Part shown: positions 37,366-49,894 of the stretch, in pieces
Layout: each line of letters begins with the position of its first letter
How positions within the stretch are numbered: position 1 is the stretch's first letter
Assembly (NCBI RefSeq): GCF_003265705.1
Contig: NW_020312966.1
Coordinates: 22,644,898-22,708,897, forward strand
DNA from: Callorhinus ursinus
Taxonomy: Eukaryota > Chordata > Mammalia > Carnivora > Otariidae
Direction of reading: 5' to 3'
Length of the DNA: 64,000 bases
Position numbers and translations under genes: made by a program
The notes under the pieces: generated by a model
Told to the model about the DNA's origin: nothing
The model's database searches: none
What the model saw: only the letters and a program-made list of their open reading frames with translations

Positions 37366-39239
37366 AAATTATTAATATTCTTGAAGCCAAACAACATAAA
37401 TGATCAAATACTACGCCTCAGCGCAATCATTTTCTCATGCTAACCTCTGACTGCCAATTTTCTTCTAAGAACTTCTGATTGGTAAGTATTATTAAACTCC
37501 CATTTAGTTTAAATCAAAACAGGCCAAGCAGAGCTGAACAAACATGTAAATGAAATTGATTAATAAAACCATTTTTCATCTAACTTGGGCAAAAGTCTTT
37601 TGTTTTTAAGGATACGTTCTTGAACTTCGATTATTTTCTTAACCTTCCACTCAATTGTGATTGCGTAGAGAAGGCAGGAGTAATTGTATTAACAAAATAG
37701 CAGACTGTATCTCCTGCTGCAATCCTCTGACAGTGGGTTTGCTTATATAAATAAGTCCAGACATGCTAGGCTCAGGGGGATCACTGCCCATAAGTGATCA
37801 GTCTTCAAGTGGGAAGAGCTGACAAAAATGCCAACCTCTCTCCCCCTTTGTTAAATCAATGTTCTTGAGTAGAACGTTAAAACTCCACTGATCTGCCTAG
37901 GAAAAATCTCTGCAGCAAAAGCTTAATAGCTGAAAATGATGAAGTATGGGTTTGCCACATCCACACACCCATGCATTTTTCATTTTCAAGGAATCATAAA
38001 ATGCAGTTTGTGATTTTCAGCAACTGGCATTGGGAATTTATTCAAGTGCACTGCATACATTGATATATAGGAAGCAAAAAATAGTTTGAAAAACACTGAC
38101 AGAAACACAATGTTACAATACTTCTTTTACCCCAAACTAAATGTCTTCAAACATCACATGGCCTGTTGGCTTCAAAGAAGGATAAAACCAAAGCTATTCA
38201 CATTAGCATAAAAATGAGTATATATTTGCTTGATTGGTCTCTCTCTGGTCAAACTCTCTGGTGTGCCAGGCACCTGAAGGGGAAGACTAATCAAACATCT
38301 TTGTTTTGGATCAGTTAATGGAGTGGGGGTGGGGGGGTTAAAAACTATTACAGTCTGAGGAAAAGTGGTCAAAAGTGAATTAAAGATCTAACAGGCAGGA
38401 AATCAAGAGCAATTATCAAGGAGCCAAAACAAAGAGAGCTCCAGTCCAGAAAGCAGACAATGAAACAAGAGAGGAGAGGTCAAGTCCAGGCCACAACAAA
38501 GGGGGATTCTCAGTGTCTACTGCACAAGAGAGAGAGCCATTTACATTGTAGACACAGTGATTTGTGTGGCAGTGGGTATGGAACGTGGAGATTCTGAGCC
38601 TCCCAACCAAGTCCTGGAATGGAAGGAGAGAGACTCCTCTTGCATAAACCCATGCTGATACTCATGGGCACACACATGCATGTGCACATATGGGAGAGGA
38701 TGCTCACACACACTCACTAGGGCCTACAGGGCCACGGCTGTGCCCTGTCTGGTGACCCACTCTCACTGTTCCCTGCTGTCCTCTGTCTGCCATTCCCGAA
38801 AGCCAGTCTCCACTGGGCAAAGGCAGAGTAGGACCCGAAGCTTGCCCACCCCGACATCCAGGGTTGATGAACGGGTAGGGCCATTTGTGAGATTGGGAGA
38901 ACCTAGGGTGGCTGTCCCCAGGATTGAAAGTGACCCCCAGCACAGAGCTGCCAAGGGTAATCCAAAATATCCTTACTGAAAAATATTCTATTTGAGGAAG
39001 AGTATCTTACGACTATATGAGCTAACAGAGACTTTGGGTCAAGTTCATGGTCTCTATATTCAAGAAGAAGTGAGAGAGCCCAGCGTGAATAGAAAAGGTG
39101 GTATTTATGGAGAATTCGGCATTCGTTGCCAGGAGCAGCTGAGATGTGAAAATCCTTTCTTTAAGGGCTTTGTGCCTCAGCTCAGCACATTGCACAACTC
39201 TGGTTATTTGTTTTAATTTTTGTTTTATTTTCTGTTCTT
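37366..39239. other. Unique sequence, with a GC-richer block
   Basis: The block 37380-37800 has several TAAT/ATTA cores (aatgaaattgattaataaaa). The block 38700-38970 is GC-richer, with open frames on both strands (99 codons plus, 79 and 63 minus); simultaneous opening of both strands argues against a real exon. No repeat recognised. Confidence 0.35.
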
Positions 39240-39425
39240 TAGATATGCTCCCTCTCATCCCCAGGACTTTGGCACATAGCCTTCCTTCTACTTGGAAAGT
39301 CTTTGGTCAACCCCTCTCCTTTATTTCTCCACAGAGATCCTTTCCTTCCTACTAAATACTTACACATCCATTAGCTTCAGCTCAAGCACCCTGTTCCTGA
39401 AGCAACCCTCTCTGACAGGTCTGGG
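39240..39425 (+). mobile_element. L2-like LINE 3' fragment
   Basis: Order 'gctccctctcatccccagga', 'ttccttctacttggaaagtc', 'cagctcaagcaccctgttcc', 'ctgaagcaaccctctctgac' as in L2 3' ends. Confidence 0.55.
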
Positions 39426-39429
39426 GTGG

Positions 39430-41955
39430 GGTGGGGGGGTCTGGGTCCTTTCTTATGAGAATATAGATTCCCATTCCTTTCTTTCACATCAGTTTGTGTA
39501 TTGAGTGGGATGCTCATGATTTAGATTATAGAGGGGGTGCAATTATTGATAATAACAAAGTCAAGGTAAGATCATGAGAATGAGTGGATGGGGTGAGTGA
39601 AGGACAAGATATTTACAGGTCAAAGGATAAAAGACCAGCCTGTAGGAAGTCATCTCTGTGGGTATTTGAATCACTGAGAAGTATGATGGTAATAGTTGTA
39701 ACAGAGAGATAATGAGTTGGGAGCTCAAGGAATGAAGTGAAGTAACTCGAGGAAGGGAAGTATTTGTCTGCAAAATAAAGAAGTGGCTGCTATTGTCTGA
39801 AGAAAGGAGAGTCCAGGGTGGATAACTTCATGGAAGAGAGAGAAGTGACAGTCTAGGGAGTCACAACAAGCAGCAGTGAAGGAACTTGTCCCACCAACAG
39901 ACCCCAGGAGGAAGAGGAGAAGGTTGTAGGGAAAGGAGTTTCATGAGGAGAAAGTCAGATTTCAGTTAGAGCAAGAAGACCAAGTGAATGCTCAGAGAGG
40001 AGGCAGGAGATATGGGGGGTTTTACAAATGACTGACTTAAGGTTCCAGAAGCTCAGAGAATTGGTTTCACAGGTTGGGAGAAGGTGGGAGAAGTGGTCAG
40101 AAAAGTTTGGAGTGGTATAGGGGTTAGAGTTCAAGGGATAAGCGAAAGTCTATAGTCCAGAGCTTCTTTAGGTGACCCTCAGGAGGAGGACCAGGTGCAA
40201 TGAGTTTAATCCCAGATAGTCTCACAATCCTAAAGCTGTCAATTTGAGGGGAATGAGGACTGTAGGACTTTCCCTGGAGCAGGAAGAATTCTCACGTACC
40301 CACTTGGTTCCTGCTAATGGAAGTAAGGGTTTCCGAGGTGGTCATACTTTGAATATTGGGACAGTCTCAATCCCTGCCAATGGTGGTCTGCAGAGATCCC
40401 ACTGCAAATATGTGAGTGACCTATAGAGTCACTCAACAAGAGGTCTTATTTGGTGTCATAGATTCCTTCTTAGCTCTTGCTGATGGCAGCTTTCAGAAAG
40501 GTGACTGTGGATAAGGGAATCATTACTAATCTGTTCTACATTCTGGTGGCTCCATGGGTGACTTCATTGTTTTTAAGGCCCTTATTCTGTCCTTGGTGCT
40601 AAGGCCTAGGTTGAATTGGTCAAACTCTATCCCAGAGTAAGAAGCTCAATTTCCCTTTTATCAACAGAAAGTCTTCCTTGGTCTGGCAGCTTGCACACTG
40701 CCCTATTTTCACCCGCCACTCATCATCAAACCTGTCCTGGGAGACTGCTCTTTACACCATGAGTAGCTTCCATGTAAACTGCTTATCTAATTGCCTTTGT
40801 TTATTTTTCAGATCTTTGTCTTGCTTTTCAATTAAACAGTGCTGACTGAGAAGCTGGGCTCCCAACTGGTTTTTATTTCCTTCCAATTGATGATTGGCTG
40901 ATTTGATCCATCAGTGTTCTCAATATTCCACTGAGCATAAAGAGTAACAAACAGACCCTATATTCCCTGTCCTACTGAAGTCAGCCTGGCCATGCCTGGC
41001 TGTGATGAAAAAATATGGTCTTTTACCTGAGTAGTCACATAACTCTTCTCTAAACATAGCAGACATCATTGCTTGGAGCAACACCGTCCATTGTTTTTGT
41101 GATTCAAATTTATCAAAAGCCAACAAATGAACAACAGTAATATCTGTGGGGTTATTTTTGTTGGAATATTCATTTTCAGTATTTTTTTTTGCCTTTTTAT
41201 TGATGACTTTTCCCAGTAGACTCTGCTAGCTCATCGAAATTTTGTTGAACTTAGGTAAGAAATAAAATATTTCTAATCTTCATTTTTGAAAACATCTTTA
41301 ACTGTTCACATTGCTTCCTTGTGTTGATGACTTCATTATGTGTGCTAAGTTAGGAGATTTTTCCAAACATGGCTACCAACAACTTGCCATAATCCCTATA
41401 ATTTATAAATTCTATAAATCAATTTTAGATCATATTTACTAAATCTGGAATTAGAAGCAAATACTAAGTGTTTTTTTGTTTGTTTGTTTGTTTGTTTTTA
41501 ATTCTTAGCCATAACCTCTGGGGTCATCAAACCTAGGGTAAATGGATCACTAGAGAAATTTAAGACCACTGTTAATGTTCCCCAATTTTCCCAAATGGCT
41601 TAATTGGGCATCTAATATCAGAAACACTAAATATAAAGAAAAAAGAAAGAGAAAGGAAAAAAAAACTTATTTTCTGAGTGTTGCAAATAAATCAAAAAGT
41701 GGTATAAGCTGCCTTAACTGTTACTATTCAGCCAAGTCTGGTCCCAGTACTTTATTTTCCAGAGAGCCAGCCTGCTCCTCCTCTAGATGGAACTGAATGA
41801 TAAACAACATGGCATTCATGGCTGGATCTAAATTATGACTAAGTTCTGTTTTCTCCCCCTATTTTCTGCTTGGGATGGGAAAGGAGAGATGACTAGATTT
41901 CAGTAATTCACCTGCGAATTTAAAGTAATAATTAAATTCAGCAATTCCCCTCCTT
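39430..41955. other. Unique or unassigned sequence
   Basis: 39550-40130 is purine-rich and may be an old repeat remnant that I cannot place. A (TTTG)5 tract lies at 41474-41499. No gene. Confidence 0.35.
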
Positions 41956-41959
41956 CATT

Positions 41960-42112
41960 AGGACCTATTCATTTATTCAACAAATATTTATGGAACATGT
42001 ACTATTCATCCATTTGACATATGTTTATTCAGTGCCAGCTATGTACAAAGAACTCTCCTGCATTTAGGAACACAATAATGCATGAAGACAGACATGGTCC
42101 TTATATGTAGCT
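41960..42112 (+). mobile_element. Ancient mammalian repeat, 5' part (same family as 646-1810)
   Basis: Opens with ttcaacaaatatttatggaa, 'gtgccagctatgtacaaaga' and 'gcatgaagacagacatggtc', the usual start of this family. The element is interrupted by a can-SINE and resumes at 42319. Confidence 0.6.
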
Positions 42113-42318
42113 TTTTTTTTTTTTTTTTTTTTTGCATAAAGAAAGACTGAGAGAGCAGGGGAGGGTGGGAGGATAGGAGGGCAGAGGGAGAGAGAGTCTT
42201 GAGCAGGCTCCATGCCAAGAACAGAGCGGAGGTGGGGCTCAATCCCAGGACCCTGAGATCATGACCTGAGCCAAAACCAAGGGTCCCATGCTCAACCAAC
42301 TAAGCCACCCAGGAGCCC
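42113..42318 (-). mobile_element. can-SINE, minus strand
   Basis: A run of 22 T residues (tail complement), GA-rich block and head complement gccacccaggagccc. A short imperfect target duplication tcc(t/c)tata flanks it. The long pure A tail (T on this strand) hints at a recent insertion, although the internal sequence has drifted. Confidence 0.92.
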
Positions 42319-43245
42319 TTCCCTATAAATATTTTGAAGTCTAGTGGAGAATACAATGAACATAAAAATAAATGAAGAGTTACAGCATGTGGCAAATGTC
42401 ATAAAGACAAGTTAAAACGGATGCTTACCTGAAGAAGCGATGTTAGAACAGAGATCTGAAGGGGAATAAAAATTAACCAGGAGAAAAGACATGCAAATGA
42501 TTGGAACAAAAGCCCTGAAGTAGAAGGAAGCATGGCATAATGAAGGAAAGGAGAAAGTTCGAATGGAAAAGAAAGTAGAATAAATTGTGTTAGCAGTGAC
42601 CAACCATGCAGTGCCTTGCAGGCTATTATTCATTCAAGGAGGAGGGAGAAGCCACGCAGGCTTTTGGTCAGGAGTTGGTGGGAGATCGGCGACATGATGA
42701 GATTTGACTTTGGAAAGATTCCTCTGGTGATAGGATGGAGGGGCCCCTCAGTGAGGAGGCCACTGTGTAATTTAGAAAAGGGATGATGTTGGCTTGGAGG
42801 AAGAAATAAAAATTCATGCAGAGATTAGAGACATTGTAAGAAAAGAGCAAACATGTTGATGGGTTAGGTTCTAAGTGTAATAAATGGCAGTGGAAAGATA
42901 TTTGCATCCTCCTGCACGGATGGTGGTGGCATTTACTAGAGTAGGGTATCCCCAGGGGGGAGAAACAGCCTGGGTGGATGTGGGAAGAGAGGCAACGAAT
43001 TTAGTACAGACTGTTAATTTGAAGCACCTATACAGAGATACTGAGTGTGTAGTGAAATTATATTCAGATTTCAGAGGGTAGGTCTGGACTGACAATAAAC
43101 ATTTGTGACTCATTGTCAGATAAGTGATGATTGATTGAATCCATGGATGTGAATAAAATTGTTTAGGGAAACATAAAATGAGCCGTGAAGGGGGCCCAGG
43201 ATGGAGTCTTGGGCAACTCCTAAATGTGAAATCCTTTCAATTATT
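42319..43245 (+). mobile_element. Ancient mammalian repeat, 3' part (same family as 646-1810)
   Basis: Ordered phrases: 'gtctagtggagaatacaatg', 'gccttgcaggctattattc', 'gatggtggtggcatttactag', 'gtcttgggcaactcctaaat'. Not coding. Minus-strand open frames (80-91 codons) are repeat by-products. Confidence 0.6.
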
Positions 43246-43269
43246 TCCCCCTGTACTCCATCCTTGCCC

Positions 43270-43385
43270 CTCTGTGCACGTGTGTGAGTGCATACGCATA
43301 CTCTCATACACATGTGCACGCACACACCCATGCACCCACATACACGCACATTTGCACATGTGCACGCACACACACACGCCCCTAA
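43270..43385 (+). repeat. Alternating purine-pyrimidine (CA/TG) low-complexity tract
   Basis: Imperfect (CA)n, (TGCACG)n and (CATACG)n repeats, such as tgtgcacgcacacacccatg. Alternating purine-pyrimidine composition of this kind favours Z-DNA. Confidence 0.9.
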
Positions 43386-43539
43386 CTTCAAAAGAAGGGC
43401 TCAGCACTATTTTCCATCATTCCCAAAGTTTTTCTATCTGAAGTGGGGCTCTTGACTGTCAATATATTGTTAAGGCCAAATCATTCTAACTACAGCAAAA
43501 CTAATTCTAGCCCATTTTAATCAAATACACATTTGTATA

Positions 43540-43541
43540 TT

Positions 43542-43578
<37 letters not shown>

Positions 43579-43580
43579 TA
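43540..43580 (+). repeat. (TA)n microsatellite
   Basis: About sixteen perfect TA units ending in acacatatacac. Confidence 0.95.
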
Positions 43581-44018
43581 TGTATTTGTATAGTTCTATT
43601 TTCCTTTCTCCAAGGGGATATTATTATAATAACATTTAGGAGTAGACGTCCCCTAGAAAATCATAAGATTTATAACCTGTTTTCCCATGGTGGTGAAGGA
43701 ACACCTTGAGAATACAGTAAATGGGACTCCTCTCTTCTTTGAGGTAGTGGTTCATCTTTTAGAAAACTTTTAGCAGTGTATGTTTATTTTTGTCCGAATT
43801 AATTTTAGACAACTCCCTAAACTCTGTAGTCTCTGATCCTGAGGAGGCTCTGAGCAAAGATTAAAATTTTCCTGAGTTAATTTTTATGTCTTTAAAGGAT
43901 GAAAGTCATCATTTGGCTCTTGTCTCATAACAGAAAAAAAATGAAATAATAAAGCCTATGTTGATGCTCAATTTAAAATATTTCTTTCAGCTGTGAAACG
44001 GAGGGTTCACAATACTGA

Positions 44019-44042
44019 CTGCCACACTCCTCAGTGTGGCAG
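44019..44042 (+). repeat. Perfect 10-bp hairpin
   Basis: Stem ctgccacact (44019-44028) pairs with agtgtggcag (44033-44042) around a 4-base loop. No RNA family recognised. Confidence 0.8.
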
Positions 44043-44194
44043 AGCCTTTCATGCCCTCATGCCTGTCTTCTCTCCAGCTTCTTCTTCATTGCCCCCAACA
44101 CAAGGTTTAAACTTTACCAATATCAAATGAATTGTAACAGCCAGACTTTGCCGTGGATTTATGTCTTCTGACCCTGGTTGCACTGGTTCTTCTA

Positions 44195-44465
44195 CTTGGA
44201 TCCCTAACCTCCTTCCTTGCTTATTCACCTGGACTAGTCGTCATGTCACCCACTCAAGTCTTAGCTTGAGGGTAGTTCCTTCTGTGGAAACCCCTTGCCC
44301 CCGGGGTGGTCCCTGAGATGCCCCTGCCCCCTGCATGCTATTTACATCTTTTATAGTCTGTCATGTTCATCCTCACCACCTTGTAGTTAAATCAGTGTGT
44401 TTTCAGTCTCTCCATAAAACTGTAGTAACCTGAGGGCAGGAATAAGGGCTTCCTTATTTTTTGTA
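44195..44465 (+). mobile_element. L2-like LINE 3' end
   Basis: Order 'ccttgcttattcacctggac', 'actcaagtcttagcttgagg', 'acatcttttatagtctgtca' and 'gtaacctgagggcaggaata' matches L2 3' ends reading towards the gene-free tail. Confidence 0.65.
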
Positions 44466-44704
44466 AGTCTAGGACTTACCATTTTTATTTGCGTATCATG
44501 TGACTCCACAACTCATTTAAAAATCATCAAATAAGAAACCATAGAGTTGGGTAGAACATTTGGTCCACTCTCTGCCTTTGAGTTGACAGATATTCAAGTT
44601 TCCAGTGCTTAAAATGATTATTTTTCCTAAAGGAGGAAAATGAAAATGCTTACTCTTGCCTGTTGTTTAGGATATTTAGAAATAAAAATGAAGATGATTG
44701 TTTG

Positions 44705-45210
44705 TTCATCTTGTCGACAAATGTTTATTGTCTACTATGTACCAGGCATTGTTCCAGGCTCTGAAAAACAGAATTAAAAAAAAAAAGAAGAAGAAAGAGA
44801 GAGAAACGTGTTTTTTACCTTCCTGGAACACAGTGAGGGAGACTTAAGCGTATGAAAGAATTGTGCAAAGAAATGTTAAATTAAAACTATGGTAAGAGCT
44901 ATAGAAGATAGTTCATGGAGAATTACTGGGGGCTAGGGAATTATTTACTAGTAGTTCTGGCGCTGTTATTCAAGGGTAGCAGGAAAATGTCCATGGGGAA
45001 GTGGTAATTCAATGAGTTTTGAAGGAAGAGTGAGTTCCCCAGGGTGAAGGGATGGGGTGAAGACCATGGGGAGGACAATGGAGAGGAAGGGAGGGCCCCC
45101 AACAGGTGGGTCTTTGTGCGGTAGTGAGTATTTGGCTTTTTATCCTAAGTGCAATGACAAGCTTTTAAAGCCACATCTTAAGTGGCACTCTGAGATACTT
45201 AAAAAATGTG
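44705..45210 (+). mobile_element. Ancient mammalian repeat (same family as 646-1810)
   Basis: 'atgtttattgtctactatgt', 'accaggcattgttccaggct', 'ctggaacacagtgagggaga' and 'tatcctaagtgcaatgacaa' follow the family order. Confidence 0.6.
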
Positions 45211-45214
45211 ATCA

Positions 45215-46300
45215 CAAGAGTTAAAATTTATACACAGTAAAGATCACCTTAGTATAAGTTGAGATGATAAAACATTTCTGGATTCCTGATTGTCTACCAA
45301 GTGGGTGTAGGGTATGCCAATGATAAAACCACTCCCCAGAGGTCACGGCCTACCTCCATGAGTGAACAATGAGGAGCAGAAGTCAGTGGGGGAACTCTTG
45401 CGATTTTAAAAGGCATATAAACCACATTTTGAAAAAATAAAATACGAGCTTTCTTTCTTAAGATGTAGAACTTTTTAAACTCTGTTAGCCTCATACCTTC
45501 AGGCAGGAAGGAAGAAATGCAATATTGGCAAAAAATTCACTAGAGTTGGCTGGGAATGATGTGTTTCTGGCACTCTGAGATACTTAACACCTTTCAGAAT
45601 AGAGGGAAAAGTGCTTTGAAAATGTTTCAGCCAAGCACACATGGAGAATATTCTTGATCAAGACAGGCTGTCAGCACCATGTTTTACCACTGCTATGCCC
45701 CCACCCAATTCCATCACTAAATACACTGTGTTATTCTCTCCGATGGGGTCAAAAGTCTAAGAATTGACTATGGTTTCTGCCCTGTCTCAAGTAAATTTAT
45801 TTGCAAAAGGTGTAGGAAAGGATTTTCTTTCAAAAGCAAACAAACATGCAGGTATGTGTGGTATTTAATTAGATGGTAAAGATGGTACTACATCAGCAAT
45901 CTTCCAGAACATACACATGAGTTTAGAAGATAGGTTCAAATGAAATAAAATGGTTCTCTTACCTGGGTCAGGCTCATAATACCCCTCTCTCTTAGAGAAC
46001 TATTCTGAAACATTTTACTGTAGTAATAGTCTGATCTCTTGATTATATTGTGACATATTATCTACAGGTGTACACCTTCACATAAATAGAGCTGAAATCT
46101 AGTGTGTTGGAATTCATTTATCCAACTGGGCCACGTTGGCTAACATTGTCCAGAGAGTGGTAGACAGCACTTCAAATTTGATCTGATAGGTTCAGCCCAA
46201 TCTTTACTGGCAGACATTTGGAGAATGATAAACAGGTGGGAGTAATCAAATAAGACTGGACACAACTTTCATCTGTTTTGATGAGCAGTTGTGATTTACA
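45215..46300. other. Unique sequence
   Basis: The small repeated phrase 'ggcactctgagatactta' occurs at 45184 and again at 45570, about 385 bp apart. Nothing else recognised. Confidence 0.4.
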
Positions 46301-46309
46301 GTGAAAAGA

Positions 46310-46590
46310 ATGTTGGACACGGAATCAGCACATCTGGTTGTGAATTTGAAGTCTGGTTCACTTATTATTATCATTATTATTATTATTATTATTATTTGTT
46401 CAATTATTAGATGCTTAATTTGAACCAACTCACTTAACCTCTCTAAACTTCAGTACTCCCTATTGTAAAGTGGTGTAACAACACCTATCTTGGAGTGGTT
46501 TTGTTAAGACTAAATTGCTTTAGCATATTAAAGTGCCCAGCAAGAGCCTGGGGTGCAGTAAGCTTTCAATGACAGGTGGTTGAATCAAAG
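46310..46590 (+). mobile_element. MIR remnant with (ATT)n insert
   Basis: Sense MIR order: 'ggaatcagcacatctggtt', 'ccaactcacttaacctctct', 'taaagtggtgtaacaacac', 'gtgcccagcaagagcctgg'. An (ATT)n run lies at about 46366-46396 inside it. Confidence 0.75.
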
Positions 46591-47266
46591 TGGGATGAGT
46601 TTAACCTGAACATTGGGAAGTGTAGATTTTTCTGGATGAAACTAAGATTGCTTTGCGAAAGATGAGGGGCAAGGGCTGAAGAGGGTGGCCAGCCTGTGCC
46701 AGATGATGTGTTGAGGTCTTGATAGAGTGTTTGCAGAATGCTTACTCTCTCAGGGTAAAACAAGCCTTTCCCAGCTCACACCTTGGGTTCCCAGTGTCCT
46801 ACTGGGCCACTCAGAGCCCAAGGAACCTCCCGAAACTCATGAAATTATTTGTTCCAGTGACCTTGAGATGAGTTTCCCTGGAAAAGGGAAAAATTGCTAT
46901 GCCAAAGAGTAATCAAAGGTAATCCAATCTCACTAACAGTGACTGAATACTTGCTATGTATGAGGAATATACTAAAAATGAATGTTTATGTCAACAAATG
47001 TTTCACATACTGCTCTACAGTGCAAAGAATGAAGCGCGTGCTGAAACAGAACCATAAAGAAAGCTTCATTGGCTCACTGAGATAAGGAATTTAAGAGAAA
47101 GCGGAGGGGTGGGGGGGAAGTATTATATTTGAAGAGCAGAGGTTCACCTATATGGAGATGTCCAAAAGCATCTAGAACTGAGGGTTGGAACAAGTGAGCA
47201 GAGTCACACTATCACAGCAAAGAGCTTGTCCAAAGCAGACATTTCCAATGTGTCTTTGGTGCTTTC

Positions 47267-47491
47267 TTTTTTTCTTTTTTTAAGATTTTATTTATTTATT
47301 TACTTATTTATTTATTTAGAGAGTGTGTGAGTGGGGGAGAGGCAGAGGGAGGGGGAGAGAGAGAATCTCAAGCAGACTCCCTGCTGAGCATGGGGCCCAA
47401 CTTGGGGCTTGATCCCACGACCCTGAGATCATGACCTGAACTGAAATCAAGAGTCGGACACTCAACCGACTGAGCCACCCAGGCGCCCCGA
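47267..47491 (-). mobile_element. can-SINE, minus strand
   Basis: T-rich tail complement (ttatttatttatttacttat), GA-block, and an intact head complement gccacccaggcgccccg. A 17-bp target duplication gtgtctttg(g/c)tgctttc with one mismatch (47250-47266 and 47492-47508). Confidence 0.97.
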
Positions 47492-47509
47492 GTGTCTTTG
47501 CTGCTTTCA

Positions 47510-48890
47510 GTTTCCACTTTTCCCTCCCTTTTATCCGTTTTTCTCTTTTCACCTAGAAATCCCAGACAGCTAACACCTGCATTTGTATCCTGCCCTGGTT
47601 TCTCTAATCAGAAAAGAAACCTCTTCCATCAGTTCAATTAGATTAGAGTTACCCCCCAGGGAGAATTTGTACTCCATAAGAGGAACCACTAGACTAGAAA
47701 ATGAAATGAAACCATACTGCATAAATTTTTCAGTGTCCATAGTGAAGGACATGTGGGGGAGTGGGGTGAAGATTGCAGGATGGGACAGAATGCTTTCTAC
47801 CATGGCCCCGTTGGTGACTGGCTACTTCTCCAGGAGTAACATGGTCCTCTGCTTTCTCACAGTGATGGCTAATAAGGCGGCTGGCTTCCTCAGAGGGAAG
47901 GTGAGTGTCAAGGGGCAAATGAAGCCACTGAATGCTCAAAAAATGTGCTTCTACTATTTTTTAAAGATTCCAGGTTGACTTGGCCACTATCATTAGGAAT
48001 AGGGTTTCCAGAAGACCATAGGAACATCATTGGTGTCCATGACCTACTAGGTGTAACAGAAGGGATGCAGACAGAGAACCGCTTCTGAATGCTAATCCCA
48101 CATTCCAAATTTGTTCACAGAACACCTGACAGAAGAAAATTCTTACATTTCCATGATAACAGGTTAAGATTCTAATGGGCCTTCATTTCCTGCCCTTCAT
48201 TGCTAGTATCCATGCACTTTGTTAAACCCCTGCCATTTTTTTTTTCCTCCAGAGATGACTGCTTTTCAGTTCTGGGTGAAGTGACAGCTAAATATAATGG
48301 AGCATAAATCAATCTGCAAACATCTGCTCCAGGGGCCTTTGGAAGGGAGGGTGAGGAAGTGTACAAACATATGTAGACTCTCAGTAGCAAGACTAAATTT
48401 ATTGAGATGCTCCCCACATCCTTTCAAGAGCCCAGGACGTGAAAAAGCATCTACGGGGAGACGGGAATACCTACGTATTCAGTGTCAGACCTTCAAATCT
48501 TCGCAGCAGGGAGCATTACATTAAAGTTTTTCATGAAGTTTTCTAGTAGAAGAGGGGATCTTTTGTGTTTGGGTGAAAGAAGATAACCTAAAACATATGT
48601 AAAGAGTAATATTTAACATAAGAATACATTATTAAAAATGTGTTAAAAAAATAAACATCGTTCTCCTAAGGAAAAATATTACAGGAAAATGTAGGACGAG
48701 AGCCCCAGCTTAACACTCAAATATCAACATGTACGTTTTCTTTCTTCCTTTTCTCCTTCTCTCTCTCTAAAAAGAAGTCAATGCAGGAGGTTCCAAAACT
48801 GCAATTCTCACAAAACGTTTATGATTATTTTTCAGTGATACCACTAAAAGTAATGCACGTTTAATTTTTATTTCATTGCATCAGTATGCT
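47510..48890. other. Unique sequence with a 131-codon open frame
   Basis: The frame 47583-47978 (plus) is open and includes a strong donor-like gaaggtgagtg at about 47897 and an acceptor-like ctctgctttctcacag before 47862. No domain is recognisable and the protein reading is not family-like, so I do not call a gene. Confidence 0.35.
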
Positions 48891-49494
48891 AAAAAAATTC
48901 AATCTGTAAGCATTAGAAACTTTCTGAGTTCTTGAAAATAAATGCTAATACATGGGAAAATTGCAAACATGATACAACGTAAAGGTAATGCATTTTAACA
49001 CGCGTTGTTCTGGTGTGCTGAACCATATGAGTTGGGCTCACACACGGCAGGTATAAAAGCCCTCAGGATGTGTGCTGTGAAATATGGAGGCAAATCAGGA
49101 GGGTACTCTGCTGTAGAGTATGTATTTTATATGTTTGTCTCCCTAAATCTTGCCAATAGTTAATGGTTCTAAACCTCAAGACAAATTTGCAATAGAATTT
49201 TTGGTCTTTACTAGAAAATCTGATTGGCAAAACTCTTGGCTGGTAGGCAGGGTTTGGGGACTACCAAACCTTTGGGTTTTAAATGAGTTTGGAGTACATA
49301 CCTATGATTATTTATTTTTACATCAGGAGTATACCGGGATTATGAAGAAGAAAAAATAAAAGGCTTGCGGGATACATGTCATAAACCAAAAGCAAAGACG
49401 TGTTTCTCATCCCTGGATTGAGTGAAGCATACCTATTTCACCTTTATAACTGCCCCTATGCTCACAACCCTCATGGGTATGTAGATTCCAGTAG

Positions 49495-49620
49495 AAGCTC
49501 AGATGTAGGGGGTACTCCTGGGTTCTAATCCAATGTTGTCAGATCCTGGGCAAGTCATTTATTCTCTGATGCCTCGAGTATAAAACTTACCAGCATGAGT
49601 TTGTAATTGTTAACTGTGAT
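49495..49620 (+). mobile_element. MIR remnant
   Basis: Order 'ctgggttctaatccaatgtt', 'gatcctgggcaagtcattta', 'ttctctgatgcctcgagta'. It lies in the spacer of the inverted repeat. Confidence 0.6.
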
Positions 49621-49894
49621 ACAATATGTGATGTCCTGGTCCAATGTGGACCGTCAGTAGCCATTAGCTCGAATCCCCCGGTTAGGAATTGTAATTACGT
49701 GAAGTGATGGCTGTGTTAACTGAGCTAATTGTGGCAATCACTTCACAGTGTTTGCGTGTATCAAATGATCATGTTGTATACCTTAAACATACACAATGTT
49801 GTATGTCAACTAGATCTCAGTAAAGCTAGAGAAAAAGACAAAAATGCTGATTTCATATTTAAAAAAACTTGGTCATACTTGCTCTCAAGGCACA

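Noticed and set aside
38680..38979. 99-codon open frame in a GC-richer block, possible exon
   Set aside because: Both strands are open in several frames, no domain and no clear splice sites, so there is no support for coding.
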